The notes beneath the pieces were generated by a model. The model worked only from the letters and a program-made list of their open reading frames with translations, was not told the origin of the DNA and made no database searches. Shown piece after piece: positions 40,594 to 49,553 of a stretch of 64,000 nt of DNA; the stretch's first letter is position 1; each line of letters opens with the position of its first letter. The position numbers and the translations under genes were made by a program. The stretch comes from JAZDHV01 sp043810355 (GTDB taxonomy: Archaea; Nanobdellota; Nanobdellia; Woesearchaeales; JAGVYU01): contig JBDROB010000075.1 in NCBI GenBank assembly GCA_043810355.1, forward strand, positions 1 through 64,000. Reading direction: 5' to 3'.

Positions 40594-41589
40594 ATGGAAA
40601 AACTAAATTTTGCTGTGATAGGAACTGGTAACATGGGAAAAAACCATGTAAGATTATTGAATGAGATTGATAATGTTAATCTTGTTGCAATCTCAGATGC
40701 TAACTCAGAGCAATTGAATAAGATCTCTTCTATTTACAAGGTCAAGCAATATATTGATTATAAAAATATGTTGGATTCAGAAAAATTAGATGCTGTAATC
40801 ATTGCTGTTCCTACTTCAATGCATAAAAAGGTAGCTTTTGATGTGATTGAAAAAGGCATAAATATCCTTATTGAAAAGCCAATTGCTTCAACTGTTGAAG
40901 ATGCTCAGGATATTATCAGCAAGGCTAGGGAGAAGAATGTAAAATTGATGGTTGGTCATGTTGAGAGGTTTAATCCAGCTGTCACAGAGCTGAAAAAGAG
41001 GATTGATAATAAGGAGCTTGGTAAGATTTATAAATTTTCTGTTGCAAGGTCATCACCTTTTCCTGCGAGAATATTGGATGTTGGTGTTGTTATAGACTTG
41101 GCAGTGCACGATCTTGACATTATTTCCAATATTAACAATTCTAGAATCACTCATATTTATGCGCAGACTGAAAAAAGGATTCATTCTTCAAATGAGGATA
41201 TGCTTTGCTCACAGCTTTCTTTTGAGAATGGTGTCATAGGCTTGTTAAATATTGATTGGCTCACTCCTGTTGTCATAAGGGAATTGTCAATTACAGGTGA
41301 AAAAGGAATGTTCAAGCTCAATTATCTTACTCAAGAGCTTTATTTTTATAAGAATAGTGCCAGTGAAGATTATGATTATTCCAGTTCAATTTTGTCAGTC
41401 ACAGCAGGAGATATGATGAAGCTCAACATCCAGAAGCAAGAGCCTTTGAGACTTGAGCTTGAGTCTTTTATTGATTGTATTAAGGAAAATAAGGATCCAA
41501 AAGTGACTGGTGACCAGGGTTTATTAGCCCTTGAACTTGCCCTAAAGATATTGGAATCATCAAGGACAAAAAGTGTTATCAAATTATAA
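40594..41589 (+). CDS. wbpB: WbpB-like Gfo/Idh/MocA oxidoreductase
   Basis: A 331-residue NAD(P) enzyme with the GTGNMGKNHVRLL Rossmann motif (residues 10-22), EKPIASTVEDAQ (family EKP signature, ~residue 96) and VGHVERFNPAV. Family context and the neighbouring genes indicate oxidation of the 3-hydroxyl of UDP-GlcNAcA. It starts 2 nt after the aminotransferase stop. Confidence 0.9.
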   Translation: MEKLNFAVIGTGNMGKNHVRLLNEIDNVNLVAISDANSEQLNKISSIYKVKQYIDYKNMLDSEKLDAVIIAVPTSMHKKVAFDVIEKGINILIEKPIASTVEDAQDIISKAREKNVKLMVGHVERFNPAVTELKKRIDNKELGKIYKFSVARSSPFPARILDVGVVIDLAVHDLDIISNINNSRITHIYAQTEKRIHSSNEDMLCSQLSFENGVIGLLNIDWLTPVVIRELSITGEKGMFKLNYLTQELYFYKNSASEDYDYSSSILSVTAGDMMKLNIQKQEPLRLELESFIDCIKENKDPKVTGDQGLLALELALKILESSRTKSVIKL

Positions 41590-41635
41590 ATAAGAAAAAA
41601 TAAAAATAAAAATAAAAAAATAAAAAAATAAAAAA

Positions 41636-42412
41636 ATGAAAAATGTGATTATTATCGGAACAGGGGAGATTGGATCTGCTCTGATTGAACTTTTGGATGA
41701 ATCAGGTAAATACAAGGTTTTTAAGAAAGATATTGAACCAGTACACATAGATGAGCCAATTGATATAATGCATATTTGTATTCCTTTTTTTGATAATTTC
41801 AATGATATTGTGATAAATTATATCAATGAATATAAGCCAAAGCTTGTAATAATTAACTCAACTGTCAGGCCTGGCACTACAAGATCAATTTTTAAAAAGA
41901 CTAATATTCATCTGGTCCACAGTCCAGTAAGGGGAAGGCATCCAAAACTTCTTGAAGGATTGAAGAAATTTGTTAAATTCATAGGTCCTGTGACTCCTGA
42001 GGCAGGAGAGATGGCTAAAGAGCATTTTGAGTCACTTGGCCTTAAGACTGAGGTTTTTGGCTCATCTGTTGACTCTGAGCTTGGAAAATTGTTTGAGACA
42101 ACCTATTATGCGATTAACATTGCATTCCATCAGGAGATGGATAGGATTTGCCAGGAATTTGGTGCTGATTTCAAGTATGCTGTTACTAGATTTTCTGCTA
42201 CACAGACAATGGACATTGAGCATAAGGTGCCTAGGCCATTGATGTTCCCTGGGATAATTGGAGGCCATTGCCTCTTGCCAAATATTGAGATCCTGAAAAA
42301 GGACATCAGCTCAGATTTTCTAAATGCAATAATTAGTTCAAATGAGTTGACTAAAAAAAGGGTTGAGCAAGGCAAGGTTAAATATAAGGATATTAAGGAT
42401 TTGATTGGATAA
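41636..42412 (+). CDS. short UDP-sugar 6-dehydrogenase-like protein
   Basis: At 258 residues it keeps the Rossmann domain (IIIGTGEIGSALIELL), STVRPGTT, LVHSPVRGRHP, the substrate lysine region ELGKLFETTYYAINIAFHQEM and the catalytic-cysteine motif GIIGGHCLLPN. UDP-glucose/UDP-GlcNAc dehydrogenases are ~430 residues; the C-terminal UDP-binding domain is missing. It could provide UDP-GlcNAcA for the upstream WbpB-E-D enzymes or act on a related substrate. A separate subunit for the missing domain is not seen. Confidence 0.75.
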   Translation: MKNVIIIGTGEIGSALIELLDESGKYKVFKKDIEPVHIDEPIDIMHICIPFFDNFNDIVINYINEYKPKLVIINSTVRPGTTRSIFKKTNIHLVHSPVRGRHPKLLEGLKKFVKFIGPVTPEAGEMAKEHFESLGLKTEVFGSSVDSELGKLFETTYYAINIAFHQEMDRICQEFGADFKYAVTRFSATQTMDIEHKVPRPLMFPGIIGGHCLLPNIEILKKDISSDFLNAIISSNELTKKRVEQGKVKYKDIKDLIG

Positions 42413-42494
42413 TATTGAATACTCAGCCAATAAATTTTATAAGGGTAATATTTGGATAATTTACTGAATAATATCTGGATAATCAGGATATAAA

Positions 42495-43463
42495 ATGATA
42501 GAAAACAAGAATATTTTCATTACAGGTGGGGCAGGATTCATAGCTTCCCATATTATTGAGAAACTAATAGATAATAATAAGATTACAATCTTTGATAATT
42601 GTGAAAGAAATGCATTAAAACTTTGTTCTTTCAAAGATCATGAAAACCTTAATTTTATCATGGGTAATGTCCTAAACACAAAGGAATTAAAAGATGCAGT
42701 TGACAGTTCTTCTGCAACAGTCTTCTTGCATATGGCAGCTATTGCAGGTGTCAAGAATGTTGTTGACCACCCTGCTAAGACATTTTCTGTAAATTTGTTC
42801 GGAACATACAATCTTCTTGAAGCTGTCAAAGATAAGGATATTGATATCCTAATAGATTTCTCTACAAGTGAAGTTTATGGTCCTGATGCAGAGAATGTTG
42901 ATGAAAATTCTAATACAGTCCAGGGGCCTATTACAGAGCCTAGGTGGAGTTATGCAATCTCAAAGCTTTCATCTGAGCTTTTAAGTTTTTCATACCATAA
43001 GGAATTCAACATTCCAGTCTGTTCAGTTAGACCTTTCAATGTTTATGGCCCCAGGCAGGTTGGTGGAGGAGCTATCAGAAATTTCTTAATAAATTCTGTT
43101 AAAGGAGATGACTTAACTATCCATGGTGATGGCTCTGCAATTAGAGCTTGGTGTTATGTATCAGATTTTATTGAAGGGATTTTTGCCATGATTGAAAGAA
43201 AAGAGGCTATTGGCCATATTTTTAATATTGGAAATCCATCTGCTTCAGTTTCAACAAAAGAGCTTGCAGAAAAGATTATTAATCATTCAAATTCAAGTTC
43301 AAAAATTGTATTTAAAGAGATTGATTATCCTGATGTAAAAAATAGGATTCCTGTTGTTGATAAAGCAAATAAAATTCTGGGTTATACTCCAAAAATTGAT
43401 ATTGATGAGGGTATAAAACTCTCGCTTGAATGGTTTAAGGAGAATGCTGATAAATTAGATTGA
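42495..43463 (+). CDS. NAD-dependent epimerase/dehydratase (extended SDR)
   Basis: The 322-residue enzyme has GGAGFIASHIIEKL (NAD motif), DFSTSEVYG, the catalytic YAISK pair (~residue 155) and VRPFNVYGPRQVGGGAIRNF. This is a nucleotide-sugar epimerase, decarboxylase or dehydratase, most similar in style to UDP-glucose 4-epimerase/UDP-glucuronate decarboxylase. The structured leader of the next SDR gene begins just after its stop. Confidence 0.88.
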   Translation: MIENKNIFITGGAGFIASHIIEKLIDNNKITIFDNCERNALKLCSFKDHENLNFIMGNVLNTKELKDAVDSSSATVFLHMAAIAGVKNVVDHPAKTFSVNLFGTYNLLEAVKDKDIDILIDFSTSEVYGPDAENVDENSNTVQGPITEPRWSYAISKLSSELLSFSYHKEFNIPVCSVRPFNVYGPRQVGGGAIRNFLINSVKGDDLTIHGDGSAIRAWCYVSDFIEGIFAMIERKEAIGHIFNIGNPSASVSTKELAEKIINHSNSSSKIVFKEIDYPDVKNRIPVVDKANKILGYTPKIDIDEGIKLSLEWFKENADKLD

Positions 43464-43479
43464 TTATTAGGTGAATGAG

Positions 43480-43686
43480 ATGAAAGTTATAAAAATCAAG
43501 ATTTTTAAATGTCAGAATTCCACTATTTTCAAAAAAGGTGGTTTACTACATAAACCACAAATTAATAAGTGGAATTCTGATCATGCTCAAAAACCAATTA
43601 ATAATAATGTGGCATGTGAAACATGCCATTATGATTTAGCATGGTGGTTTTTGACACCTCCATTTTTTCCTAGGAGGAAAAAATGA
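43480..43686 (+). CDS. doubtful 68-residue frame overlapping the structured leader
   Basis: A frame with a GGTGA site and an ATG encodes MKVIKIKIFKCQNSTIFKKG, later ACETCHYD, and ends ATGA-overlapping the next gene. Two short cysteine groups could suggest zinc binding. The whole frame is made of inverted repeats, so the sequence is constrained as RNA or DNA structure, and I do not recognise the product. It may be a translated leader peptide or not coding at all. Confidence 0.25.
   Translation: MKVIKIKIFKCQNSTIFKKGGLLHKPQINKWNSDHAQKPINNNVACETCHYDLAWWFLTPPFFPRRKK
43513..43685 (+). promoter_or_regulatory. structured leader with four perfect hairpins that sequesters the RBS and start codon
   Basis: P0: CAGAATTCCACT (43513-43524) with AGTGGAATTCTG (43568-43579), enclosing GTGGTTTA-CTACA-TAAACCAC (43538-43558). 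P1: TCAAAAACCA (43587-43596) with TGGTTTTTGA (43645-43654), enclosing TGGCATGT-GAA-ACATGCCA (43610-43628). P3: CATTTTTTCCT (43661-43671) with AGGAAAAAATG (43675-43685), which holds part of the AGGAGG site and the start codon. All stems are perfect. GGTG (43643-43646) with CACC (43655-43658) is an alternative helix that excludes P1, and CCTCC at 43657-43661 can also pair with the RBS. This layout fits a translational switch. Confidence 0.7.
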
Positions 43687-44609
43687 AAGTTTTAATTACA
43701 GGCGCCTCCGGTTTTATTGGAAAAAACTTCCTACTTAAGGCTCCAAAAGATTGGAAAATATTTGCATTTTACAATTCTTCTTCAGATTTTCCTGATTTCA
43801 TCAAAGAAAATTCTCTGAGCAACACAACTCCGGTAAAGTGTGACCTTTTAGAAAAAGAACAGATCAAGACATTCTTCTCTTCAAACAATGATTTTGATGT
43901 CTGCTTGTATCTGGCTGCAAATGCTAATCCAACAATCTCTGTGCAGGATCCAAAACTTGATTTTGACCTTAATGTCACAGCTTTAATTAACTTCCTCACT
44001 TATTTCAAAGGGAAAAAACTCATATTCTTCTCATCTGGAGCAGTTTATGATGGCATCAAGGGTCCTGCAAAAGGAAAACCTTTGGATCCGAAACTGCCTT
44101 ATGCAATCTCAAAACTGGCAGCTGAACAATATATTAATTTTTTTCATAAAGAGAGGCATGATTTCTCAAATTATGTGATTTTAAGGTTTTTCGGAGCTTA
44201 TGGCCCTCATGAGCCTGAGAGAAAGATATATTCTCAATTGGTAAGATCATTTGGAATTGAAAAAAATCATGAATTCACTATAAGGGGGGATGGCACTAAC
44301 CTTATTGATGCAATGTTTATTGATGATGCTATTGAAGGCATATTGAAAATAATTGAAAGTGAAAGAACCAGTAACAAAGTGATTGATTTTTGCATTGGAA
44401 ATCCTTTGACAATAAAAGAACTCATTCTTGAGGCAGCAAAAACTTTTGGAATAAATAATCCAGATATAATCACTCAAGGAACAACAGCTGAGCCAATCTC
44501 ATTCATTGGCTCTTCAAAAGAGATGAAAGAGATCTGCAATTTCACTCCAAAAACTTCTTTGAGTGATGGATTAAAAATCCTTAAGGACTTTTGTGAAAAA
44601 ACTGCTTAA
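43683..44609 (+). CDS. NAD-dependent epimerase/reductase (extended SDR)
   Basis: A 308-residue SDR with TGASGFIGKNFLLK (residues 6-19), LYLAANANPTISVQDP, FFSSGAVYDG, catalytic YAISK (~residue 140) and RFFGAYGPHEPERKI. It acts on a nucleotide sugar, perhaps as GDP/UDP-sugar epimerase or 4-reductase. It is preceded by a hairpin over its AGGAGG/ATG and its 3' end overlaps the convergent flippase by 29 nt. Confidence 0.88.
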   Translation: MKVLITGASGFIGKNFLLKAPKDWKIFAFYNSSSDFPDFIKENSLSNTTPVKCDLLEKEQIKTFFSSNNDFDVCLYLAANANPTISVQDPKLDFDLNVTALINFLTYFKGKKLIFFSSGAVYDGIKGPAKGKPLDPKLPYAISKLAAEQYINFFHKERHDFSNYVILRFFGAYGPHEPERKIYSQLVRSFGIEKNHEFTIRGDGTNLIDAMFIDDAIEGILKIIESERTSNKVIDFCIGNPLTIKELILEAAKTFGINNPDIITQGTTAEPISFIGSSKEMKEICNFTPKTSLSDGLKILKDFCEKTA

Positions 44610-46011
44610 CAACATCAAATTCTTCTTTCCCAATTGATTTTGTTATTAACAAAATAATGAAATATACTGCTCCAGCAATAGGTATAATAATCAGTATGTG
44701 TAAATTGATTATATAATAAATCAATACTGCCATTATTATTCCTGCAATTATCATCTTATAGCTCATTTTAAACAAATTTAGTTTAAATCCATGTTTTGAT
44801 GCAAAATAATAGAGCATGAAGAAATTGATCAATTGGGTTATCACTGTTGCTATTGCTGCCCCATATAGACTGAGTGTAGGAATAAGCAAGAAATTAAGCA
44901 TTATATTTATTACTACAGCTATTCCTGAAACAATTGCAAATAATTTTTGTTTATTGATGGAATTCAACAGGTATCCTATTACATAATTTAAGAATACAAA
45001 TAATTCTGCCCAGATCAATATCTGCAATGCAAGGCTTGATTGTGCAAACTCAATTTTATACACGAATTCAATAAGCCTTGCTGCCAAGAATGTTGTTCCA
45101 ATAGATATTGGTATTGCTAGCATCATCATATACTTGAATGTCCTTTCAAAAGTGATTTTCAGGTATTCCTTGTTTTCCTTGAAGAATTTTGACATTGCTG
45201 GATATACTGCCAATAATCCGACTATTGGTATAAATGAAAGCCCATCAATAAGTTTGTATGCTGCATTATACCAGCCTACAACTGCATAATCTGTGATAAA
45301 TCCAAGCATTACAGTGTCTATTCTGAAATAGATGACTAGAAATATGTTTGTTGCAAGAAATGGAAAAGATTTCTTTAGCAGATATATCCAGAATTCCTTT
45401 TCATATTGGAATTTGATCAGTCCAAGCTTGATTGATGTGATAATAAATGAAAAAATTACTGAGATAAAACTTCCTGCCATTATTCCAAAAAACAGACCTA
45501 AGATTCCATAACCACTAAACAATACCCATATCACAATTAAGAATACTGCTATCCTTTCAACTAATTTAAACAATGCATCAAATGCAGTCTTTTGAAGAGA
45601 AATAAAAGCAACACAAAACACATACAATATCTGTATCAGGAATAAGGAAATACTTCCTAAAAAAATCAGGAAGACCATTTGGTTTGAAAGATTTGACAGC
45701 TTTGCTATGATTGTAGCAGCTAGTACAACAATAACTCCTGCAAAAAGTCTTATTGTTAAGATATTGTTTGTATATTTTCTTACTTTGCTTTCATCCCTTG
45801 CAACCTCTCTTATCATGAATGTCTCTAAGCCAAGGTCAATGAAAACTATAAACAGGCTTACAAAGGCAAAAGCAAAGCTGTATTGGCCTAAACCTTCATC
45901 CCCAAGATACCTGGCAATCAATACAACAAGAACAAATGATAATATATGCCTCATTATGTTTGATGTGAACAATATCACTGCATTTCCAGCAATCCTTTTT
46001 GAATGTGACAT
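44581..46011 (-). CDS. Wzx-type polysaccharide/lipid-linked glycan flippase
   Basis: The 476-residue protein has about fourteen membrane helices in the MOP superfamily pattern: AGNAVILFTSNIMRHILSFVLVVLIARYLG at the start, GLETFMIREVAR and a second-half FLLIPTLSLYGAAIATVITQ. It moves lipid-linked oligosaccharides across the membrane. Its first codon lies 5 nt after the upstream GT9 stop, so they form one transcript. Confidence 0.9.
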   Translation of the reverse strand: MSHSKRIAGNAVILFTSNIMRHILSFVLVVLIARYLGDEGLGQYSFAFAFVSLFIVFIDLGLETFMIREVARDESKVRKYTNNILTIRLFAGVIVVLAATIIAKLSNLSNQMVFLIFLGSISLFLIQILYVFCVAFISLQKTAFDALFKLVERIAVFLIVIWVLFSGYGILGLFFGIMAGSFISVIFSFIITSIKLGLIKFQYEKEFWIYLLKKSFPFLATNIFLVIYFRIDTVMLGFITDYAVVGWYNAAYKLIDGLSFIPIVGLLAVYPAMSKFFKENKEYLKITFERTFKYMMMLAIPISIGTTFLAARLIEFVYKIEFAQSSLALQILIWAELFVFLNYVIGYLLNSINKQKLFAIVSGIAVVINIMLNFLLIPTLSLYGAAIATVITQLINFFMLYYFASKHGFKLNLFKMSYKMIIAGIIMAVLIYYIINLHILIIIPIAGAVYFIILLITKSIGKEEFDVVKQFFHKSP

Positions 46012-46016
46012 TTTAA

Positions 46017-47117
46017 TTACTTCCCAAGAATCCTCTCAGCCTCACCAATTACATCTTCAACATTTATCTCTTGTATACAGGAACAGTCCTTATTGTACCT
46101 GCCATACATGTCATAGCAAAGCCTTTTTTTCTGCCCTGCTGCGACCACCTTTGCCTTTTCTGGCGAAAACCTTTTTGGAGGAGTCGGCCCGAATATGGCT
46201 ATCTGAGGGATTTTCATAGCAGCAGCAATATGCATCAATCCTGTATCATGGGATATGAACAGATCACATTTTCCAATGACTGCTGCGCTAACTTTCAGGC
46301 TTAATTTTCCGCTTAAGTCTGTTGGTTTTTTCTTCATAAGCTTCATGATATCATTTATTATATCAGAGTCTTCTTTTGATCCAAAAAATATTATATTGTT
46401 TTTCTCAATCAATTTATTGCAGATCTTGGCATATTTTGGTTTTGGCAGCCTTTTTGAGTCCATCTCTTGCCCTGGATTCTTTGCCCCCCCTGGAGCAATC
46501 CCAATTAATGTTCTCTTTGTTTTTGCTTTTCTTACAATTTCATCTGCTTCATTATTTTCTTCAGGAGAGATAGATATCTCCATCTGTTTGCTTATATTTC
46601 CAATCTTAAGCAATCCTAATAATGAATTGTTATAATCAAGCTCATACTCCTCTCCTTTGAATTTTACACTAAGATTATGTGCAAATCCCTCTCCTTTTCT
46701 GTCAAAGCCAATCCTGTATTTCACCCTGCAGAAGTAAGCAAATAATCCCCATAACCATGATTTGTCAAAAACAATGCATAAATCATATTTTTTCCCCCTC
46801 AGCTCTTTGATCAGTTTTATGATCCCACCAATTTTTGGTTTTCTGATGATTTCCTCATCAAATCCAATGATTTCATCAATATGATTATTTCCTTCTAACA
46901 CTTTTCTTGAATAATTCCCAACTAGATAATCAATTTTAGATTTTGGATATTTCTCAGCTAATGCTTTGATTGCAGGAGTTGTCATCATCACATCTCCAAT
47001 GCTTGCAGACCTGATCAGCAGTATTTTCTCAGGATCAAAACCTTCCTTAATCTTTCTTTTCTTGAAAATAAACATCATATTTCCAATTATTCCTACTGTT
47101 CTATTTAGCAGACTCAT
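46017..47117 (-). CDS. GT9 family heptosyltransferase-like glycosyltransferase
   Basis: A 366-residue GT-B protein with ILLIRSASIGDVMMTTPAIKAL, RIGFDRKGEGFAHNL, IGIAPGGAKNPGQ and the donor-binding HDTGLMHIAAAMKIPQIAIFGPTPP (~residue 292), diagnostic of GT9 (ADP-heptose:LPS heptosyltransferase family). The late CSCIQEI cysteines are also usual in the family. Start overlaps the Nudix gene by 17 nt. With the nucleotidyltransferase at 62801 it points to heptose-like sugars. Confidence 0.9.
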   Translation of the reverse strand: MSLLNRTVGIIGNMMFIFKKRKIKEGFDPEKILLIRSASIGDVMMTTPAIKALAEKYPKSKIDYLVGNYSRKVLEGNNHIDEIIGFDEEIIRKPKIGGIIKLIKELRGKKYDLCIVFDKSWLWGLFAYFCRVKYRIGFDRKGEGFAHNLSVKFKGEEYELDYNNSLLGLLKIGNISKQMEISISPEENNEADEIVRKAKTKRTLIGIAPGGAKNPGQEMDSKRLPKPKYAKICNKLIEKNNIIFFGSKEDSDIINDIMKLMKKKPTDLSGKLSLKVSAAVIGKCDLFISHDTGLMHIAAAMKIPQIAIFGPTPPKRFSPEKAKVVAAGQKKRLCYDMYGRYNKDCSCIQEINVEDVIGEAERILGK

Positions 47118-47685
47118 CTTCCATATCCTTCATCTTCTCAAGGCCTAAAAATATTGCTCCAGGAACAATACCTGAATTGAGAGTTGAATTCTTCAGGTTT
47201 TCAAGAACCTCTTCTTTTGTCATTTCCATGACTGTAATATCTTCAGTCTGATCAAGCTTTTGTTCACTGACTTTCTCAGCTCCAGTTGCAAAAAATATAT
47301 GGCACACACTTCTTGTTGCAGTTGGGTCAAGAAATATTGTGCCAATCTTTTCAATCTTTTCATATTTATATCCTGTTTCTTCAAGCACTTCTCTCTTTGC
47401 TGCTTCTTCAGGAGTCTCTCCATCATCGATCATGCCTGCTGGAATCTCGTGTATCTCTTCTTGCGCTCCATGCTTGTATTGTTTTAATATCAATATCTTG
47501 TTTTGTTTGGTCAAGCAAAAAACAATCACAGAATCTGGTCTTTCAATTATATAATAATCTTCAATTATTTTGTTATTGGGTAATCTAATCTTCTCTCTTT
47601 TCACATTCACCCATTTGTTCTGGACTAAATATTCAGATTCAAGCACTTTCCATTTTCCATTATCTTCTTTATCTGCCATATTCAT
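47101..47685 (-). CDS. Nudix hydrolase, ADP-sugar pyrophosphatase type
   Basis: The 194-residue enzyme has the Nudix box in GMIDDGETPEEAAKREVLEETG (Gx5Ex7REUxEExG) preceded by IHEIPA, the pattern of ADP-ribose/ADP-sugar pyrophosphatases. It may clear ADP-sugars or regulate their pool in this locus. Start at 47685 (ATGAATATGGC) overlaps the GT2 stop as ATGA, favouring it over the longer frame. Confidence 0.88.
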   Translation of the reverse strand: MNMADKEDNGKWKVLESEYLVQNKWVNVKREKIRLPNNKIIEDYYIIERPDSVIVFCLTKQNKILILKQYKHGAQEEIHEIPAGMIDDGETPEEAAKREVLEETGYKYEKIEKIGTIFLDPTATRSVCHIFFATGAEKVSEQKLDQTEDITVMEMTKEEVLENLKNSTLNSGIVPGAIFLGLEKMKDMEDESAK

Positions 47686-48389
47686 ATCCTTCCTATGATT
47701 CTCCACCATTTGAGCTTTAATACCATTATATATCCTTTGTATAATTGTTTGAACCCTAGTTTTGATTTTCCTAGTTCCCTTTCTACAAAATGTATAGGGA
47801 CTTCACAGATCTTAAATCCTTTAAGATGTGTCTTGTAAAGCATCTCTTGCACAATTGATGGCCCCTGAGAAACCATTTTGTCCAATTCAATTGATTCAAG
47901 CACTTCTCTTTTGAAAAACCTATAGCCTGAGTTGCAATCTCTTGCTTTTATCCCTAGTATTATCTGTATATAAAGATTTGCTAATATTGTAATAATCCTT
48001 CTCAATAATGGCCTTCCGATATCCTTACCTCCCTTTACTAGTCTAGACCCTAATACGATATCGCATTCTTTTATCTTTTCAAGCAGGTCTGGGATATATT
48101 TTGGATTATGTGAATAGTCAGCATCCATCTCACCCACAACATCAGCTCCCTTTGATAAAGCATATTTGAATCCAGCTATTCCTGCAGTCCCTCTTCCTCT
48201 TTCTGTTGTCCTTGTGATCAGATGTATCTTTTTGCTTTTCTTCTGCATCTTTTGAACAAGACCAGACGTGCCATCAGGGCTATTATCATCAACTACAACA
48301 ATCTCTATGTCTAGTTGAATCAATTCATTAAGAAGATTCTGAATATTCTCTGATTCATTGTATGTTGGTACTATTACAAATGCTTTCAT
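47682..48389 (-). CDS. GT2 polyprenyl-phosphate mannosyltransferase (DPM1-like)
   Basis: A 235-residue enzyme with IVPTYNESENIQNLL, VVDDNSPDGTSGLVQ, GEMDADYSHNPKYIPDLL (DxD) and RDCNSGYRFFKREV. This is the classical soluble DPM1 form that makes dolichyl-phosphate-mannose. The start is the ATG at 48389 (MKAFVIV); an earlier TTG is unlikely. It is translationally coupled to the Nudix gene. Confidence 0.92.
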   Translation of the reverse strand: MKAFVIVPTYNESENIQNLLNELIQLDIEIVVVDDNSPDGTSGLVQKMQKKSKKIHLITRTTERGRGTAGIAGFKYALSKGADVVGEMDADYSHNPKYIPDLLEKIKECDIVLGSRLVKGGKDIGRPLLRRIITILANLYIQIILGIKARDCNSGYRFFKREVLESIELDKMVSQGPSIVQEMLYKTHLKGFKICEVPIHFVERELGKSKLGFKQLYKGYIMVLKLKWWRIIGRI

Positions 48390-48446
48390 TTCTTCCCCCA
48401 AATAAAAAATTGAAGATTAAACATATTAATTTTTATAAATTTCATA

Positions 48447-49484
48447 CTATCTCTCCAATATCTTTTTCACAGCATCAAACAATATATCAACTGTTATCAA
48501 TTCCATGCATTTAATTTTTTCATCACAATCCATCAGATAGCAAACCAAGCAGTCTTTATTCGGAATAATTTTTATCCCATTTCCATACATCTCAATCTCA
48601 GCAGCAGGAGTCGGCCCAAAAAAGCTCACAACTTTCTTATCCTGAGCAATTCCTAAATGCATTCCAAGTGTATCGCTGGCCACAACAGCATCACATAAGT
48701 TAATGAGTGCAGCAAACTCAAGCAGTAAATTTTCACATCCTGCATCAATTATTTTCTCATTGACCAAATCCATTATCATGCTGTTCCTTTCAACCTCATC
48801 AGGCCCTCCAAATAATATCACTTTAGCACCTAATTCTGAAATCAATCTATCAGCAAGCTCAGCTGTCTTCTCTTCACTTATCCTTTTATATTTCCATCTT
48901 CCTCCTGCACCAGTATTCAGTCCAATTATCAGATTATCTTCATTAATTCCATTTTTCTCTGAAAAACTCTTTGCAAACTCTCTCTCACTGTCTGAATACT
49001 TCACTAAAGGTTTATTCAATCCAATATCAAGTATTTCTGCAATATGCTTCTGATATGATTTTTTGTTCTCTGCTTTGAGTTGGTCTGCTTTCTCTTTTCC
49101 ACCTTTCTCATCAGGTCTTAACAATCCCATCCCAAACCATTGTTCAGAATCATCTGTATATTTCCTTTCACCATCAGGATCAAGGTATGCTCCAGTTATT
49201 TTCTTGCTTTTTACAGAACTTGCCAATTCACACATTGCTTTTTCATCATCTAAAGAAACAACCATATCATACTCATTTGTTAGCTTGTATTTAGTATCCC
49301 TATTAAATGCGATTTTCTCATCAATAAGATCAATATTTTTTATCAAGTCAAGATTAAATTTTGAAGTCACCCATGTAATCTCACAATCCTTATATTTTTC
49401 CTTTAGTCCAGGAAGTATAAATGTAGTCCTGACTACATCACCTGATGCTCCACATTTTATTATTAAAATTCTAAAATCCCCCAT
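48447..49484 (-). CDS. GT9 family glycosyltransferase (second heptosyltransferase-like)
   Basis: A 345-residue protein beginning MGDFRILIIKCGASGDVVRTTFILPGL, with LIIGLNTGAGGRWKYKR and VVASDTLGMHLGIAQDKKVVSFFGPTPAAE as donor-site motif. It is a divergent GT9 member with CLVCYLMDCDEKIKC near the end, giving four cysteines that may bind metal. It lies near the other GT9 at 46017 and both may act on the same glycan. Confidence 0.88.
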   Translation of the reverse strand: MGDFRILIIKCGASGDVVRTTFILPGLKEKYKDCEITWVTSKFNLDLIKNIDLIDEKIAFNRDTKYKLTNEYDMVVSLDDEKAMCELASSVKSKKITGAYLDPDGERKYTDDSEQWFGMGLLRPDEKGGKEKADQLKAENKKSYQKHIAEILDIGLNKPLVKYSDSEREFAKSFSEKNGINEDNLIIGLNTGAGGRWKYKRISEEKTAELADRLISELGAKVILFGGPDEVERNSMIMDLVNEKIIDAGCENLLLEFAALINLCDAVVASDTLGMHLGIAQDKKVVSFFGPTPAAEIEMYGNGIKIIPNKDCLVCYLMDCDEKIKCMELITVDILFDAVKKILER

Positions 49485-49553
49485 AGGTATAAAGAACAAT
49501 ATATTAATTATAAATGTTTCTAATAATCAAAAGTTAGATTTCAACAAAAAATA

